A stretch of DNA of 64,000 bases, from assembly GCA_026075535.2 (NCBI GenBank), contig AP026550.1:5518001-5582000 (forward strand). Direction: 5' to 3'. Position numbers and translations under genes: made by a program. Under the pieces are notes generated by a model. It was not told where the DNA came from, searched no databases, and was given only the letters and a program-made list of their open reading frames with translations. How positions within the stretch are numbered: the stretch's first letter is position 1; every line of letters begins with the position of its first letter. This document shows positions 10,317-20,584 of the stretch, one piece after another. The DNA comes from Tricholoma matsutake (taxonomy: Eukaryota; Basidiomycota; Agaricomycetes; Agaricales; Tricholomataceae).

Positions 10317-12905
10317 TCACAAGACCTCGAGCTTAGTTTTCATCTCTAGCCATTGTTGGAGTGCGACTTGGGCAGTTGGGCATTGTCGAAAATTGGGCCA
10401 CCTCGCATACTTACCAATGGTTTTCACTTGGCATCCCGACCTTTGCCTGTCATTCCACCAGCTCACTGATTCCAGACAGTACTCCCTGGCAGGAAGGTGC
10501 TGCCAGTAGATTACATACAACACACCGCAAAATGGACAGCTGAGACAACAAAGCATGAGCTACCCCAGGCAGTGCCGTCCAGAGCCCAAACTGTGCGGGC
10601 TTCAATCCAGGCATTGTAGACTTGTAGGCTGAGGTTGTGGTGGTCAAAAGCAAGTGTACATTCAAGAAACAGTAGTTTTACAGAGACAGGACTATTGTAA
10701 ACAAGTGTTACATACAAATACTGCTTGAGGGAGCCATCATGTCCTAAACACATTCAGGAACAGCGAGTATGATCGCAAATTGAACATTTGTTGAAAAGTT
10801 AGCCACACCATTTTTTCCCAAGTAGGTGCCAACGGTGTACCCAACTGAGACCAGTGCATTTGTGGGGATCTCTGCTTGTCCTTTCATATACAGTGGCCAA
10901 CTCAAAAGGCATCTAAAATCGTTGTCAGAAAATGCAAATGCAGGGTGGCCTTCAGTGGCCCAACCATCATATACAGGGACTGAAAAATGCTTGAGTTAGA
11001 AAGCATCCAGAGGGTCCTGCACACATGACTCACCCACTTCATGGAACTCTCTGTATGCATTGTAGCCTTTGCTCGCATTCTTCGCAACCAGTGTAGAGGA
11101 CACATTTTTAAGGACACTTGTGTAGGGCATCATGGTTAACAAAGATGCTAAAATGATGTCAGAAAGCATTTAGAATGAGTCAATGACAAACAACTTACAT
11201 GAAGGCTTGTTGCCTTGGTGTTGTTCACCCTGAGTGGTGAAACTAAATCCATAAGGCCCTGTGAGACCCCTGATCAAATCAAATCCTAACAAAAGCCCCC
11301 ACAGCGAAGTTTCTCGTCTAATGTCCTGGGTGAAAGGTGCAATCATAATTTTATGTAGGGTCCATGGGCCGTTGCTGGGGCCTCCCTCAACTGGCATGAA
11401 TAGAAAGCTCTCAGTAACAGTGCCTGTCATTATGCCAATGCTCAGCCTCTTTCCATCCACATTCTTGATTCGATGTTCATCAACATATACATGCTTTGGA
11501 TCAACCCAGGCAAGATTCATGTATTGCCCCGACTTGACAAACAGCAGAGCTTTCAACAAAGATCTGTGAAGTGTAAGCTGTGTTGGTCAGAAGCTGCTTA
11601 GAAAACTAGCATACTGCACTTCATCCTTGCTGAGTTTTTCACATGTTTCTGCAAAGGGGGTGCACAGCATATCTGTTGTTGTTGTCTTTCCAAACGGTTC
11701 GACTTCATACAGCCAGCTGAGAGCGCAGTGCATGCATAAGGATGACAAGCGGATGAGAACAACATTACACATGGTAATGCCGACAGTTCCTTGTAAATCA
11801 GGGCCAACAATGGATCCTGCAAAGCTTCAATCATTACAGTGGAGCCATCATCATCATTATTTGCTTGGGCACTTTCTACGTTGTCCCCGGGGCTTAGAGG
11901 GCTAACAAACTTCAATGAAACCATGGAGGGGAGTAAGTAGATGACCTACCTGTCATTGAGAGGAAGAGAAGAGCCATCTATCCCTTCCCAGACAGTGTCT
12001 GATCCCAACTCCCAATCACCAGTTTCTCTGTCAGCGGACAAAGTATCAGATTGTGTATGAAAAGCTTTATCAAGTGCGGCATCTTCCCTGCACAATGTTC
12101 AGTCTTCCACAGCATGGATTAGAAACAAAACAAACTTAGGGGAATCACATGTTGCACGAACATCTGGCGCTATGGACTGCTTGTAAAAAGAAATCAACCT
12201 GCAAAAATATAAATATCAACACATTATAAAGAGAACCTTGACATACTCAGCTACCGAAGGCAGCTCATCACTAACATCTTCAGATAGCTCGCGCACATTG
12301 TGATTCATGAGGGGTCTGCATTGGTGAGTGGGCATTATAGAAGTTACACAGCAGGTAAAGAGCGTACTGTTCCTTTTCAGGCTCAATTTCAGTTGATGTC
12401 TTGCTCTTCTTGCCAGCTGGTGACTGGCTAGTGCAGCTGAGTCTGCAACATTGTCAAAAACAAAGATAAGGGGGAATACAAACACACAACGAAACTTACT
12501 TTTTGGGAATTGCCAAACCGGCTTTCTCTGCTGCTTTCCTTGTTTGCATCCTAACCCGTCTGTAGAATTTTGTCAAAATTTGGAAGACTTTGATGGCCTC
12601 ATGAACTTTGGGTGGGTGATTGTTGAATCACTGTTAAACACATTTGTGAGTGTTCATAAGGAGTAGGAAAACATGGTATGTACCTTATTGACCCAAAAAC
12701 AACATTATTTGTACTGCCCTCCTCTATGAGCTGGTCCACTGCCGCGCTGCCAAGAAGACGTTACCAAGCTGCCAAAAAAATCAAGCTGGACACCTCACCT
12801 GATGGAAACAGTGGACAGCTTCTTAAATTCTTCAGAACTGGGGCTAGGCTTTTCCTGGGACCAGAGCTTCTTTCCGGCAGGCAAAGGTACAAATTCCCTA
12901 CAGGC
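10317..12905 (-). pseudogene. Intron-rich gene of unknown function, frameshifted
   Basis: Exons can be joined by clear short introns, for example 12443-12499 (57 nt, donor GTAAGT) and 12199-12246 (48 nt, donor GTATGT). Further exon-like stretches are 11205-11559 (including YVDEHRIKNVDGKRLS and GLLLGFDLIRGLTGPYG), about 10745-10990 (SVPVYDGWATEGHPAFAFSD, then VGYTVGTYLGKNGVANFS), and a last exon ending with a stop at 10317. An extra TG near 10744-10748 shifts the frame after AILAVPEC and points to a pseudogene. The start is not certain. Proteins with this VGYTVGTY-type tail look like multicopy mushroom hypotheticals; I assign no function. Confidence 0.55.
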
Positions 12906-12949
12906 ATTTCAGCCTTGTGTGTAAAAACCCAGCTACAACAAACTTGGGG

Positions 12950-15235
12950 GTGAGGGCCAATTCTGGCAGGTACAAGTCCTTATATTTTATGATCTATAAT
13001 CAAATAATGCTAAATACCTGACAATATTTGGTAATCAAAAACCCAATAGTATGCAAAGAAATAAAAAATAAAAAATCAGCTCAAGAAACTAATCAAAATG
13101 ATATATAACACATAAAATACAGATATAAACTTTATATTTAGCCCTAATAAATAATACCAAATAGTGGAAACTATTATGTTAATGATGCATCAATAATATT
13201 CTGTTCTATTACAAGTTAAACATAGCACAAAAATAAGGAAGATATAGCTTATTTTCATTAATAACAAATAATAACAAATATATAGTAATATCTCTTGATT
13301 CTGTTCCAGCAATGTGGATTTTTGTCGGACTTCCAACCATTTTCCACTGAGGTAGATATAGTTTCCATTCCTATGATACCTCCACTACTCTGTTCTCCAC
13401 CAGTCTCTGACTTAACTCTGCTCTTTAGTATTTAACCTATTTACTTCTGTTTGTATTCTTCAGTTCATAAATCAACCAAGTTTACCCATCTCAATCTCTA
13501 GTCTCCTCTCCTGTCTCGGACTTCCTCTCAAACTCTGATATTCTTACATTTACCTTTGTCTGGAAATTAGACACTGACAAGGTGAAGGGTGCAATTTCTT
13601 ATAAGTTGAAGCCAAGTCCTCTCTGATACACCATCCAATATGAGTCTGACAGATTTCCACCCTCAAGTTCAGCACTTAACAATAATGGTCTAATAGTATA
13701 CAACATTGTTTATATAAGAACTGACTGAAATAATAAATTGAAACTATACAAACAAGGCCAAATAATTCCAAATGAGATTTCAATAATGGGCCAACAATAT
13801 ATCTTTCTATTTCAAGTTAAATAAAACAAATGGGACAAGAATTGAGTGAGATACAGCATTTTTGATGATTTAATAACAAATATAAGCAACCTTTGTTAGC
13901 ACATGTAAATCAGATAATGTACAAACAGTATATATTTTATTTGTGGGTTAAATCAGTTGGATTCAAGAAGAACTAACTGAGATACCACAAACAATGCCAA
14001 ACAATACCAAACATGATCTCAATGAATGGGCCAATAATGTATCTTCTTATTCCAAGTTAAATAAAACAAATTGGCCAAAAATTGACCAAGATACAGCATT
14101 TGATAATTTAACAAATAAAGATAAACAATTTTGTCAACATAGTATAAAATGCCCAAGCTACATACCCTTCTACAAGTTAAACTCAATTGAATTAGAACTG
14201 GCTCTGATATAGTCTTTTTGATCTGCTTGATATATTAACAAATAATAGCAAACATCTGTAAATATCCTTTAAGGATAGACCAACAGTATCTTTTTATTTT
14301 CAAGTTAAATCATCCATTTTGGATGAAAACTAAAAGAGATACTATATTTAGGCATGAGAACAATGTCAAACAATACCAAATACTCTTCTGATGATTGGCC
14401 AATGATGGGCCAATAGTGTATCTTCTTATAGTTAAATAAAACAAATCAGCCAAGAAATGGGCAAGATACAGTATTTTGATGATTTAACAATTAAAGATAA
14501 ACAACCTTTGTCAGTGTAAAGTGCCCAAGCTACACCCTTCTACAAGTTAAATAAACTCAAGTGAGTTAAAACCAGCTCTGACATCATCTTTTTGATTTTT
14601 TGATATATGAACAAATAATGCCAAATATTTGTAAGTATCTTTTAATAATAGACCAACAGTATACTTTTTATCTTGCAAGTTAAATCATCCAAAATGGATG
14701 AAAACTGAAGGAGATACTATATTTAGCCATGACAACAATGCCAAACAATGCCAAATACCCTCCCAATGATTGGCCAATAATGTATCTTCTCATTCCAAGT
14801 TAAATAAAATAAATCAGCCAAGAATTGAGCAAGATACAGTATTTTGATAATCTAACAAACAAATATAAACAACTTTTGTCAGCACAGGGCAAAGTGTCCA
14901 AGTTACATACCCTTCCACAAGTTAAATAAACTCAATTGAGTAAAAACTGGCTCTTATTTTGATCTTTTTGATCTATAAACAAACAATCCCAAATACTTGT
15001 AAATATTTCCCAATGATAGACCAACAGCATACTTTTCATTTGCAAGTTAAATCGTGCAAATTGGATGAAAACTGAAGGAGATACTATATTTAGCCATGAC
15101 AACAATACCAAACAATGCCAAGTACTCTCCCGATGACTGGCTAATGATGTACTTTCCCATCTGTAGTTAAATGAACCTAATCGGACAAGAAATGAGTGAG
15201 ATACAAGACTTTCATTGTAGATGTGCTAAAAAAAG
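12950..15235. repeat. AT-rich satellite array, about 370-bp period
   Basis: The block GGCCAATAATGTATCTTCTT followed by CAAGTTAAAT recurs at about 14028, 14408, 14773 and 15138 (period 365-380 bp), with a shorter-spaced relative at 13791. Between them recur an AGATACAGCATTTGAT motif, a CAAGCTACATACCCTTCTACA motif and a GGATGAAAACT motif. Stretches 12950-13790 are AT-rich with looser resemblance. I see no gene here. Confidence 0.75.
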
Positions 15236-15892
15236 CATACCCTAAAGCGGTCACGTGCGCCAAATATCGACATCTCTCGGGGGTAGGGTTGCGTAAAATA
15301 TTCTGGCCTGGTAAATTACTAGGTAATTTACAAGGTCCATTTGCTGGGCAGTAATTTACTAGTAAATTACCGGTAAAATATTGCATGTGATCAGTTCACG
15401 TGACTTTAGGGAGGGTTTTTTCATTGTCAAAATTTTCAGGCACTGGCACATCCAACAGATTCAGGATTTATCTAGTCATTGAACTGTTATGTTTTTGAAG
15501 ACATTACATATGTAAACTTGTTTGATTTGGGGTTTGAGTTTGAACCACGGTTGTCACACATGTGTTGTCACTATCATTCACAATGATGACCCAATCTGGT
15601 AACCAATTGATATGTACATTACTTTGTAACAACTTTGGGTGAACAAACCTACTAAGTAACTCCTACCTCCAGCTTGTCAACGTCCCAAACTGGAGCTGTC
15701 AGAGTTGTCATGTGATAGGTACCTATCACATGACTTGGTAAATTACTACTTCAAGATCTTGGGGTGGTAATTTACTAGTAAATTACTAGTAAAAAATAGG
15801 TAAAAAGTGGGTCAGTAAAAAAATATGAATTTTTTACGCAACCCTACTCGGGGGAGAAGTCGATATTTGGCGCATGTGATAACTTTAGGGTG
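15236..15892. mobile_element. Short hairpin element split by a hAT MITE
   Basis: Outer arms CCCTAAAG...GCGCCAAATATCGAC (15240-15270) and GTCGATATTTGGCGC...CTTTAGGG (15859-15891) are inverted repeats. Without the nested insertion they form a hairpin of about 90 bp with a CTCGGGGG loop. It was split when the element at 15284-15846 landed in the loop. It looks like a miniature inverted-repeat element. Confidence 0.6.
15284..15846. mobile_element. hAT MITE, 563 bp (8-bp TSD CTCGGGGG)
   Basis: The terminal inverted repeat TAGGGTTGCGTAAAA is perfect over 15 bp at both ends. Flanks are perfect 8-bp duplications CTCGGGGG (15276-15283, 15847-15854). The interior has several TTACTAGTAAATTAC palindromes and a 28-bp perfect palindrome at 15707-15734. 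No coding sequence is present. Duplication length and ends fit a non-autonomous hAT element. Confidence 0.88.
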
Positions 15893-16023
15893 CCCCCGAA
15901 GTATCATCAAATTTCAAAATTTCAATACAAAGTTTGTAACTGATCAATAATAGTTTGTAATGAAACTGGAAGGAAGCCAGAGCTTCCAACACTCGAGACT
16001 CATGGGCACAGAAACATGTAAGG

Positions 16024-17193
16024 GCAAGAGGTGTCAGATCCACCGATCATGGCCGTCAGATTCATTCATGACAAAGCACACCTGGAGATTTCCGGGACAC
16101 GGCATGTCAACGGCATGGACCCTTGCCATCAAATTTGAATCAACACCACTCCAACTGGCAGTGTGGCAGTGCAACATGAAGTTCGAAATGAAAGATTATA
16201 TACGATAAGTAGTTTAGGAAAATACATCTGTACTGCTATAAGCAGACATTTTCTGCATACCTGAAGGGTAGTCAAATCTTGGTAAGATCGGAAGAGAAAT
16301 CGGAGGAAGTGCCAGCTCAAGAGAAGGCACAAAAGATGTTTGCTTCGGTCTTTGTGGGGAATCTGCTCGACCATCGTGTACAGATGGGAGGTGGTTCAGA
16401 TGACATAAATCATACACATCGGTGTATATGGCTGTGGACCAGCCTTGCTTACTTTCTGGTATCTTTAGCCTATTCTCCTCCTCGCTGGTTATTGTGATTT
16501 TTTCATGGAATTCGTTGAGCTCGCTCACTCCTGTGGCCACATTGCTTTCCCAAGAAGGATGTCGCTCCTGGAGGTGTTGGTGCATGTTGTACTTCCAATG
16601 GACATTTGGGCAAAATTTGCATTGGATCAGAACATTTGTGCATGCCTTTTGCTTTGAGATTTTCGACGCAGGAGCGATCTTGAAATCATAAGTGTGAGAG
16701 CATGTCGAAATAGCCTTGCCACTTATAGATACCACAGCGTGTGCAGAGAACTTCATTAGGAGTAGCAGGATTAAGAGGTGGTGTATTTTCATTAGATACA
16801 AGACTAGCAGTAGTTGGGTTTGGAAGAAAGGATGAAGGGATATGAACAGGTGGGTGGCAAGAGGAAGTGGAATTTGTAGCCGGAGAGAGAATGCCTGATA
16901 ATATAGGGACAGTTGAAAATGAATGTGGTTGATATGGAGCACTATGTATATTGTGAGGTTTCCATGCTGAGAAGGAGATGTTGACGTTGACACGTTTGCA
17001 GATATGTGTCCAAACGTCAGTCGAGATGAAGGTTTATCGCAGAAGCCATCTGAGATGCCGACCTTGCCGAGCCATCTCGCTTACATCTTGCTGTTCACTT
17101 GCCTTGCTTACATTAACTTCCTTTTTTGGGGGTACCCCCCACCCACCCCCCCGTGGGAGCTATGGCCATGATTGGTGGATCAGACACCTCTTG
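16024..17193. mobile_element. hAT-like element in the LTR (8-bp TSD ATGTAAGG)
   Basis: This 1,170-bp insertion has inverted ends CAAGAGGTGTCAGATCCACC and a close relative. It is flanked by perfect ATGTAAGG repeats (16016-16023, 17194-17201). The empty site survives in the sister LTR at about 20436-20443, where ATGTAAGG occurs once. It carries a minus-strand frame with a zinc-finger-like motif but no recognisable transposase. Confidence 0.85.
16214..16993 (-). CDS. C2H2/BED-like zinc-finger ORF inside hAT-like element
   Basis: The frame is 259 codons long. The middle holds CKFCPNVHWKYNMHQHLQERH, with Cys-x2-Cys and two His at the spacing of a C2H2 or BED-type finger, the DNA-binding domain that hAT transposases usually carry at their N-terminus. 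The first 80 residues are hydrophobic and low-complexity and may be untranslated. No RNase H-like transposase core follows, so this may be a truncated transposase start or a captured host domain. Whether it is expressed is unknown. Confidence 0.45.
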   Translation of the reverse strand: MSTSTSPSQHGNLTIYIVLHINHIHFQLSLYYQAFSLRLQIPLPLATHLFISLHPFFQTQLLLVLYLMKIHHLLILLLLMKFSAHAVVSISGKAISTCSHTYDFKIAPASKISKQKACTNVLIQCKFCPNVHWKYNMHQHLQERHPSWESNVATGVSELNEFHEKITITSEEENRLKIPESKQGWSTAIYTDVYDLCHLNHLPSVHDGRADSPQRPKQTSFVPSLELALPPISLPILPRFDYPSGMQKMSAYSSTDVFS

Positions 17194-17474
17194 ATGTAAG
17201 GAACTTAGTATATTTTGAGGGGGGGAAACTAAGATACAGTACAAGTACTCGAAGTATGGACTATATACTACTGGAATAACATGTGATAATACTGAAGCAT
17301 GTGATGATGGTGTGATGATGTAAGAGGCACTCTTACACTCTCTCATACTCCAAAAAAAATGACCGGGGGGGGGGCTTGAATCAACAAGTCACAGGCACAC
17401 TTTACACATTGGTGAAAACATTGAGTTGCCTGGTAGTGGACTGATGATGACAGTGGGTGATAATGGTGGGTGTC

Positions 17475-17656
17475 GAGGACAGTGGGTGTTGACGAGGACA
17501 GTGGCGTTGATGAGGACAGTGGCATTGATGAGGACAGTGGCATTGATGAGGACAGTGGCATTGATGAGGACAGTGGCATTGATGAGGACAGTGGCATTGA
17601 TGAGGACAGTGGCATTGATGAGGACAGTGGCATTGATGAGGACAGTGGGCATTGAC
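17475..17656. repeat. 18-bp minisatellite, about 10 copies
   Basis: The unit GAGGACAGTGGCATTGAT repeats in tandem with near-perfect copies; the first units vary (GCGTTGAT, GTGTTGAC). It stays in frame on both strands (DEDSGI on plus, LSSSMP on minus). In minus sense it would lie in the tail of the captured gene. Confidence 0.9.
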
Positions 17657-17815
17657 AGTGCGCAAATGACGTGGTGCTGGGGACAGGGACACTAACATGG
17701 TGGGGGGTGGCGAAACAGTGCATTTACAGGACACCTGGGGCAAGCTGGGGTGTATGGATGGAAACATGGGCATAGATGGTCAGCGGGGGGGTGTCATCAG
17801 GCATTCCCAGCGTTG

Positions 17816-18298
17816 TTAGTGATGCGGCAGGGGTGTAGGATGCAGGTGGCGGAGAAACAGCTTGTTTTGGGCATTCAGGGGCAAGTTAGCATTTTGGGAA
17901 CCATTTTGGGGGCATTTCGCTGGTTCTGGCTGCATACATCGTCGTCGTTTGAGAAGGTCACCTAGCCTGGTGACGAGATCGGTTGCGAGACATTCTGGGG
18001 AGTCAATGAGACAGCAAAGATCCATATCTGAATTTCGTAGACTGAAACCGTTTGCAGTGCTTCCGACTGAGAGCAGGTGACTGTCAGGTTCAATCATATG
18101 GATGAGGTGTTCTAGAAGTTTGTGGACATCTTCCTTTACAGCCATTTCCTCAGTAGTTGGTAGGAGCTGTATGACAAAATCAAAGAGACATTGAGAGAGG
18201 TCAGGGACAAAATGCTGCTTGTAAGCATGTCTTTGTGGGTGAGCATTGTGATAATGAATTGACTGAGTAGACAATGACTGTGAGTAGGCCATGGACAA
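17816..18298 (-). pseudogene. Captured Cid1/Trf4-like nucleotidyltransferase fragment
   Basis: This encodes the core of a DNA polymerase beta-like nucleotidyltransferase. LLSVGSTANGFSLRNSDMD shows the G-S motif followed by the D-x-D metal-binding pair (about 18030-18085), and helices EDVHKLLEHLIHMIEP precede it. Family members are non-canonical poly(A) or poly(U) polymerases that add nucleotides to RNA 3' ends. The third catalytic aspartate and the central domain are not seen, as the frame drifts into low-complexity sequence. It lies inside an LTR element in the element's own sense, so it is best read as a transduced host gene fragment. Catalysis is not expected. Confidence 0.65.
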
Positions 18299-18429
18299 TG
18301 ATGAGGATGGCTATGGGGAGAGGGAAGAGATGAGAAGGGGGAGATTGGGAGATTGGGAGATGTGGGGGGTATGAGAGCAGCAACAGAGGAAGGTGGGGTT
18401 GGCAGGGCTCATCCGTCGAGCAGATTGCG

Positions 18430-20374
18430 CATTCCAAATGAATGCATGGGCATGTAGGCGTGCAATGGTGTTTTCTTGGCTGTGGTTGTTTTGGAGATGG
18501 ATTATGCCCCCTATGAGCGAGTTTACCTGAAGGGGTAGAAGTAACTAGAAAAGGATCAGAACAGGATATGTTCGAAGTTTGTCATCTTGCTGTCTGGTCT
18601 GTGGTGAATGTTGATTACAAAGCGAAAAAATACCAGGCATTCTTGATGGTTGTACAACAATGACAGGAGGAGGAGCAGAAGGATGTCAATGGTGAAAAAT
18701 GGGGGCTTGGGAAGTGTGGGAAGGCCGCATTGGCGAAAAACAGGTGTCGTGGTTGAGGGGAAAGGTGTCAATGGCGAAAAATGGGGGTTGGGTGGAGCTG
18801 GAGTGGATGGGGGGTGTCGAAAGTTGTCGATGGCCTCATTAATGATGAGGGGTGGTGTAATATGTGGGCGGTTGCAACATGGGCATTTTCGGGGTGTCTG
18901 GGGCAAGTCGAGGAGATGGGGCAGGGCCTGGGACTGTTTTGGCCTCTCTAGCTGCGTGTCTCATGGCTCTGGAGCATTGGTTCGTGGTCTAGCATGGTCC
19001 AGAGCAGGAGATATGGTTGTTGTCGGCAAACATGTTGACGATGACATGGTGGTTCAGTGCTTTGGGGTGAATGGGGGTGTCCCTAGATGCAGATGGCATC
19101 GTTAGTGATGAGACAGTGAATGGGGGGTGTTAGCAGTTGTCAATGAAGTTGCCGACGACGTGGCTGGGGTGTGGCACACAGGCAGTGGCAGAACAACATT
19201 TTTCCTGGGTGTCTGCGGCGAACTAGGTGGATGGAATGGGACTTGGGGGTGCCTAAGGGCTCTGGTCGCATGTTTCGTCGTTTTTGGAGGGTAGGGTCTC
19301 ATTTCAAATGTAGTGGGATGAGGGGAGTTGGCGTTGATGCATATGATGCGGCACAGACACGGGGTAGCTCAGGGTGTGCAATGGGGGGCATGGGGGCGAC
19401 TTGAGGGGAGCTGGGTGGTGTGTGATGCTTCCTAGACCTTCGTTTTCATTGACGAGGGGCAGGGTGTTGACAGTGATGGGTGTTGACAGTGAGGGGGCAT
19501 GTCCTTGGGTACTGGTGGGTCTGGGAGTGTATTCCGTCATTTTAGAGCTGCAGTTTTCAGTTCAGAGTGGGGCAGGGCCAGGGAATGGGCCACTCAACAG
19601 TTCTGAATGCACCTGCTCATCGTTGTGCAATTCGGTTTGTTGGGCTGTAGAACGTCGTCATTGGCCATCAGGTGTGTGGTTAGCCATGTTTGGGGCAGGG
19701 GTAGTCGTTTTGGTGCTTGCTGTGGTCCAGGTGGATGGTTTGGGGGCAGTTGTAGCAGTCGTGGGTGCTGTCATTGACGATGATGCGGCGGTAGAACAGT
19801 GAGGCTCAGGGGTTAAGAGGAGGGGCTGGGAAGTGGGCTGGGGGATAATGGGTCGTCATTGTAGATGCTGGGGCTGCATGGGTGGTTTTGTCAAGTATAC
19901 GATGCATTCAGAGGAACACGTCCGTATGACCTTGCATAACAGTGCTTTCCGGGCTCGAGAGAGGGGGCTGTGGAGGCAGTAGGAGTGGGGTAGATCGACC
20001 TGGCAACATATGCTGTTGTTTTCAAAGTGCTGGGAGAGGGGACTCGCGCTGGAAAACTGGTCGCGAGACAGTTGTCGTTGTCGTTGTCAATCATGTTGAT
20101 AGCTGTGATGATGTGGCACATGATGGTGACTTTGATGATGATGTGGTGTGGGGTTGGTAACAGTCATGTGGGGTTGTTTGAAATGTTGGGAGCCAAGCGA
20201 GATGGGCGGGGTCGAGACAGGGTATAGGCAGTGTATAAATGCAAGTACAAATGAGAGTAGTTGTTGATACTGTGTCCGGTGTGAAAAAATCGACCGTTTC
20301 GGAAATTCCAGGGCCAGTGAGGTTTCAGGAAAAAGAGCATGTGTGAGAGAGTAGAGTGTGTATAGTAAGTTCAT
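18430..20374 (-). pseudogene. Proline/serine/histidine-rich leader of the captured gene
   Basis: Several overlapping minus-strand frames are rich in Pro, Ser, Thr and His, for example RKCPCCNRPHITPP near 18860 and the stretch 19304-19540. They resemble a long disordered N-terminus broken by frameshifts upstream of the nucleotidyltransferase motif. No domain is recognised. The plus-strand frames here are Gly/Val/Trp-rich shadows. Confidence 0.35.
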
Positions 20375-20386
20375 TACAAAAAAAAG

Positions 20387-20579
20387 TGGAAGGAAGCTGG
20401 AGCTTCCAACACTCGAGACTCATGGGCACAGAAACATGTAAGGAACTTAGTATATTTTGAGGGGGGGAAACTAAGATACAGTACAAGTACTCGAAGTATG
20501 GACTATATACTACTGGAATAACATGTGATAATACTGAAGCATGTGATAATGGTGTGATGATGTAAGAGGCACTCTTACA
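20387..20579 (-). repeat. Intact 193-bp LTR (5' LTR of non-autonomous element)
   Basis: It starts TGGAAGG and ends CTTACA on the plus strand, with GAAAC immediately after. It matches the split LTR at 15967-17337 and preserves the empty hAT target site. Confidence 0.88.
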
Positions 20580-20584
20580 GAAAC

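Larger units (their letters stand above)
15967..17337 (-). repeat. LTR of the non-autonomous element, split by a hAT-like insertion
   Basis: The two parts, 15967-16023 and 17202-17337, together match the intact LTR at 20387-20579 over 193 bp with only a few differences, one of them a CCAG/CTGG pair. On the minus strand this is the 3' LTR. Confidence 0.88.
15967..20579 (-). mobile_element. Non-autonomous LTR retrotransposon carrying a captured gene
   Basis: LTR copies at 15967-17337 and 20387-20579 are both 193 bp once a 1,178-bp insertion (element plus one TSD copy) is removed from the first. They run TG to CA, and perfect 5-bp duplications GAAAC flank the whole (15962-15966, 20580-20584). 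The 3-kb interior has no gag, protease, RT or integrase. Read on the minus strand, a purine-rich tract (GGAGTATGAGAGAG) abuts the left LTR, as a PPT should, and the captured gene is in the same sense. It must have been mobilised by another element's proteins. Confidence 0.85.

Noticed and set aside
17198..17337. A separate solo repeat next to the hAT-like element
   Set aside because: Comparison with 20387-20579 shows it is the remainder of one 193-bp LTR split by the insertion.
17475..17656. CRISPR-like array (18-bp repeats)
   Set aside because: Units are contiguous with no spacers and the context is a eukaryotic LTR element; it is a minisatellite.
17389..17773. Repeat proteins (SSSMPL, CHCPHQ and DEDSGI types) as genes
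   Set aside because: All are frames of the 18-bp minisatellite on both strands and lack any flanking domain.
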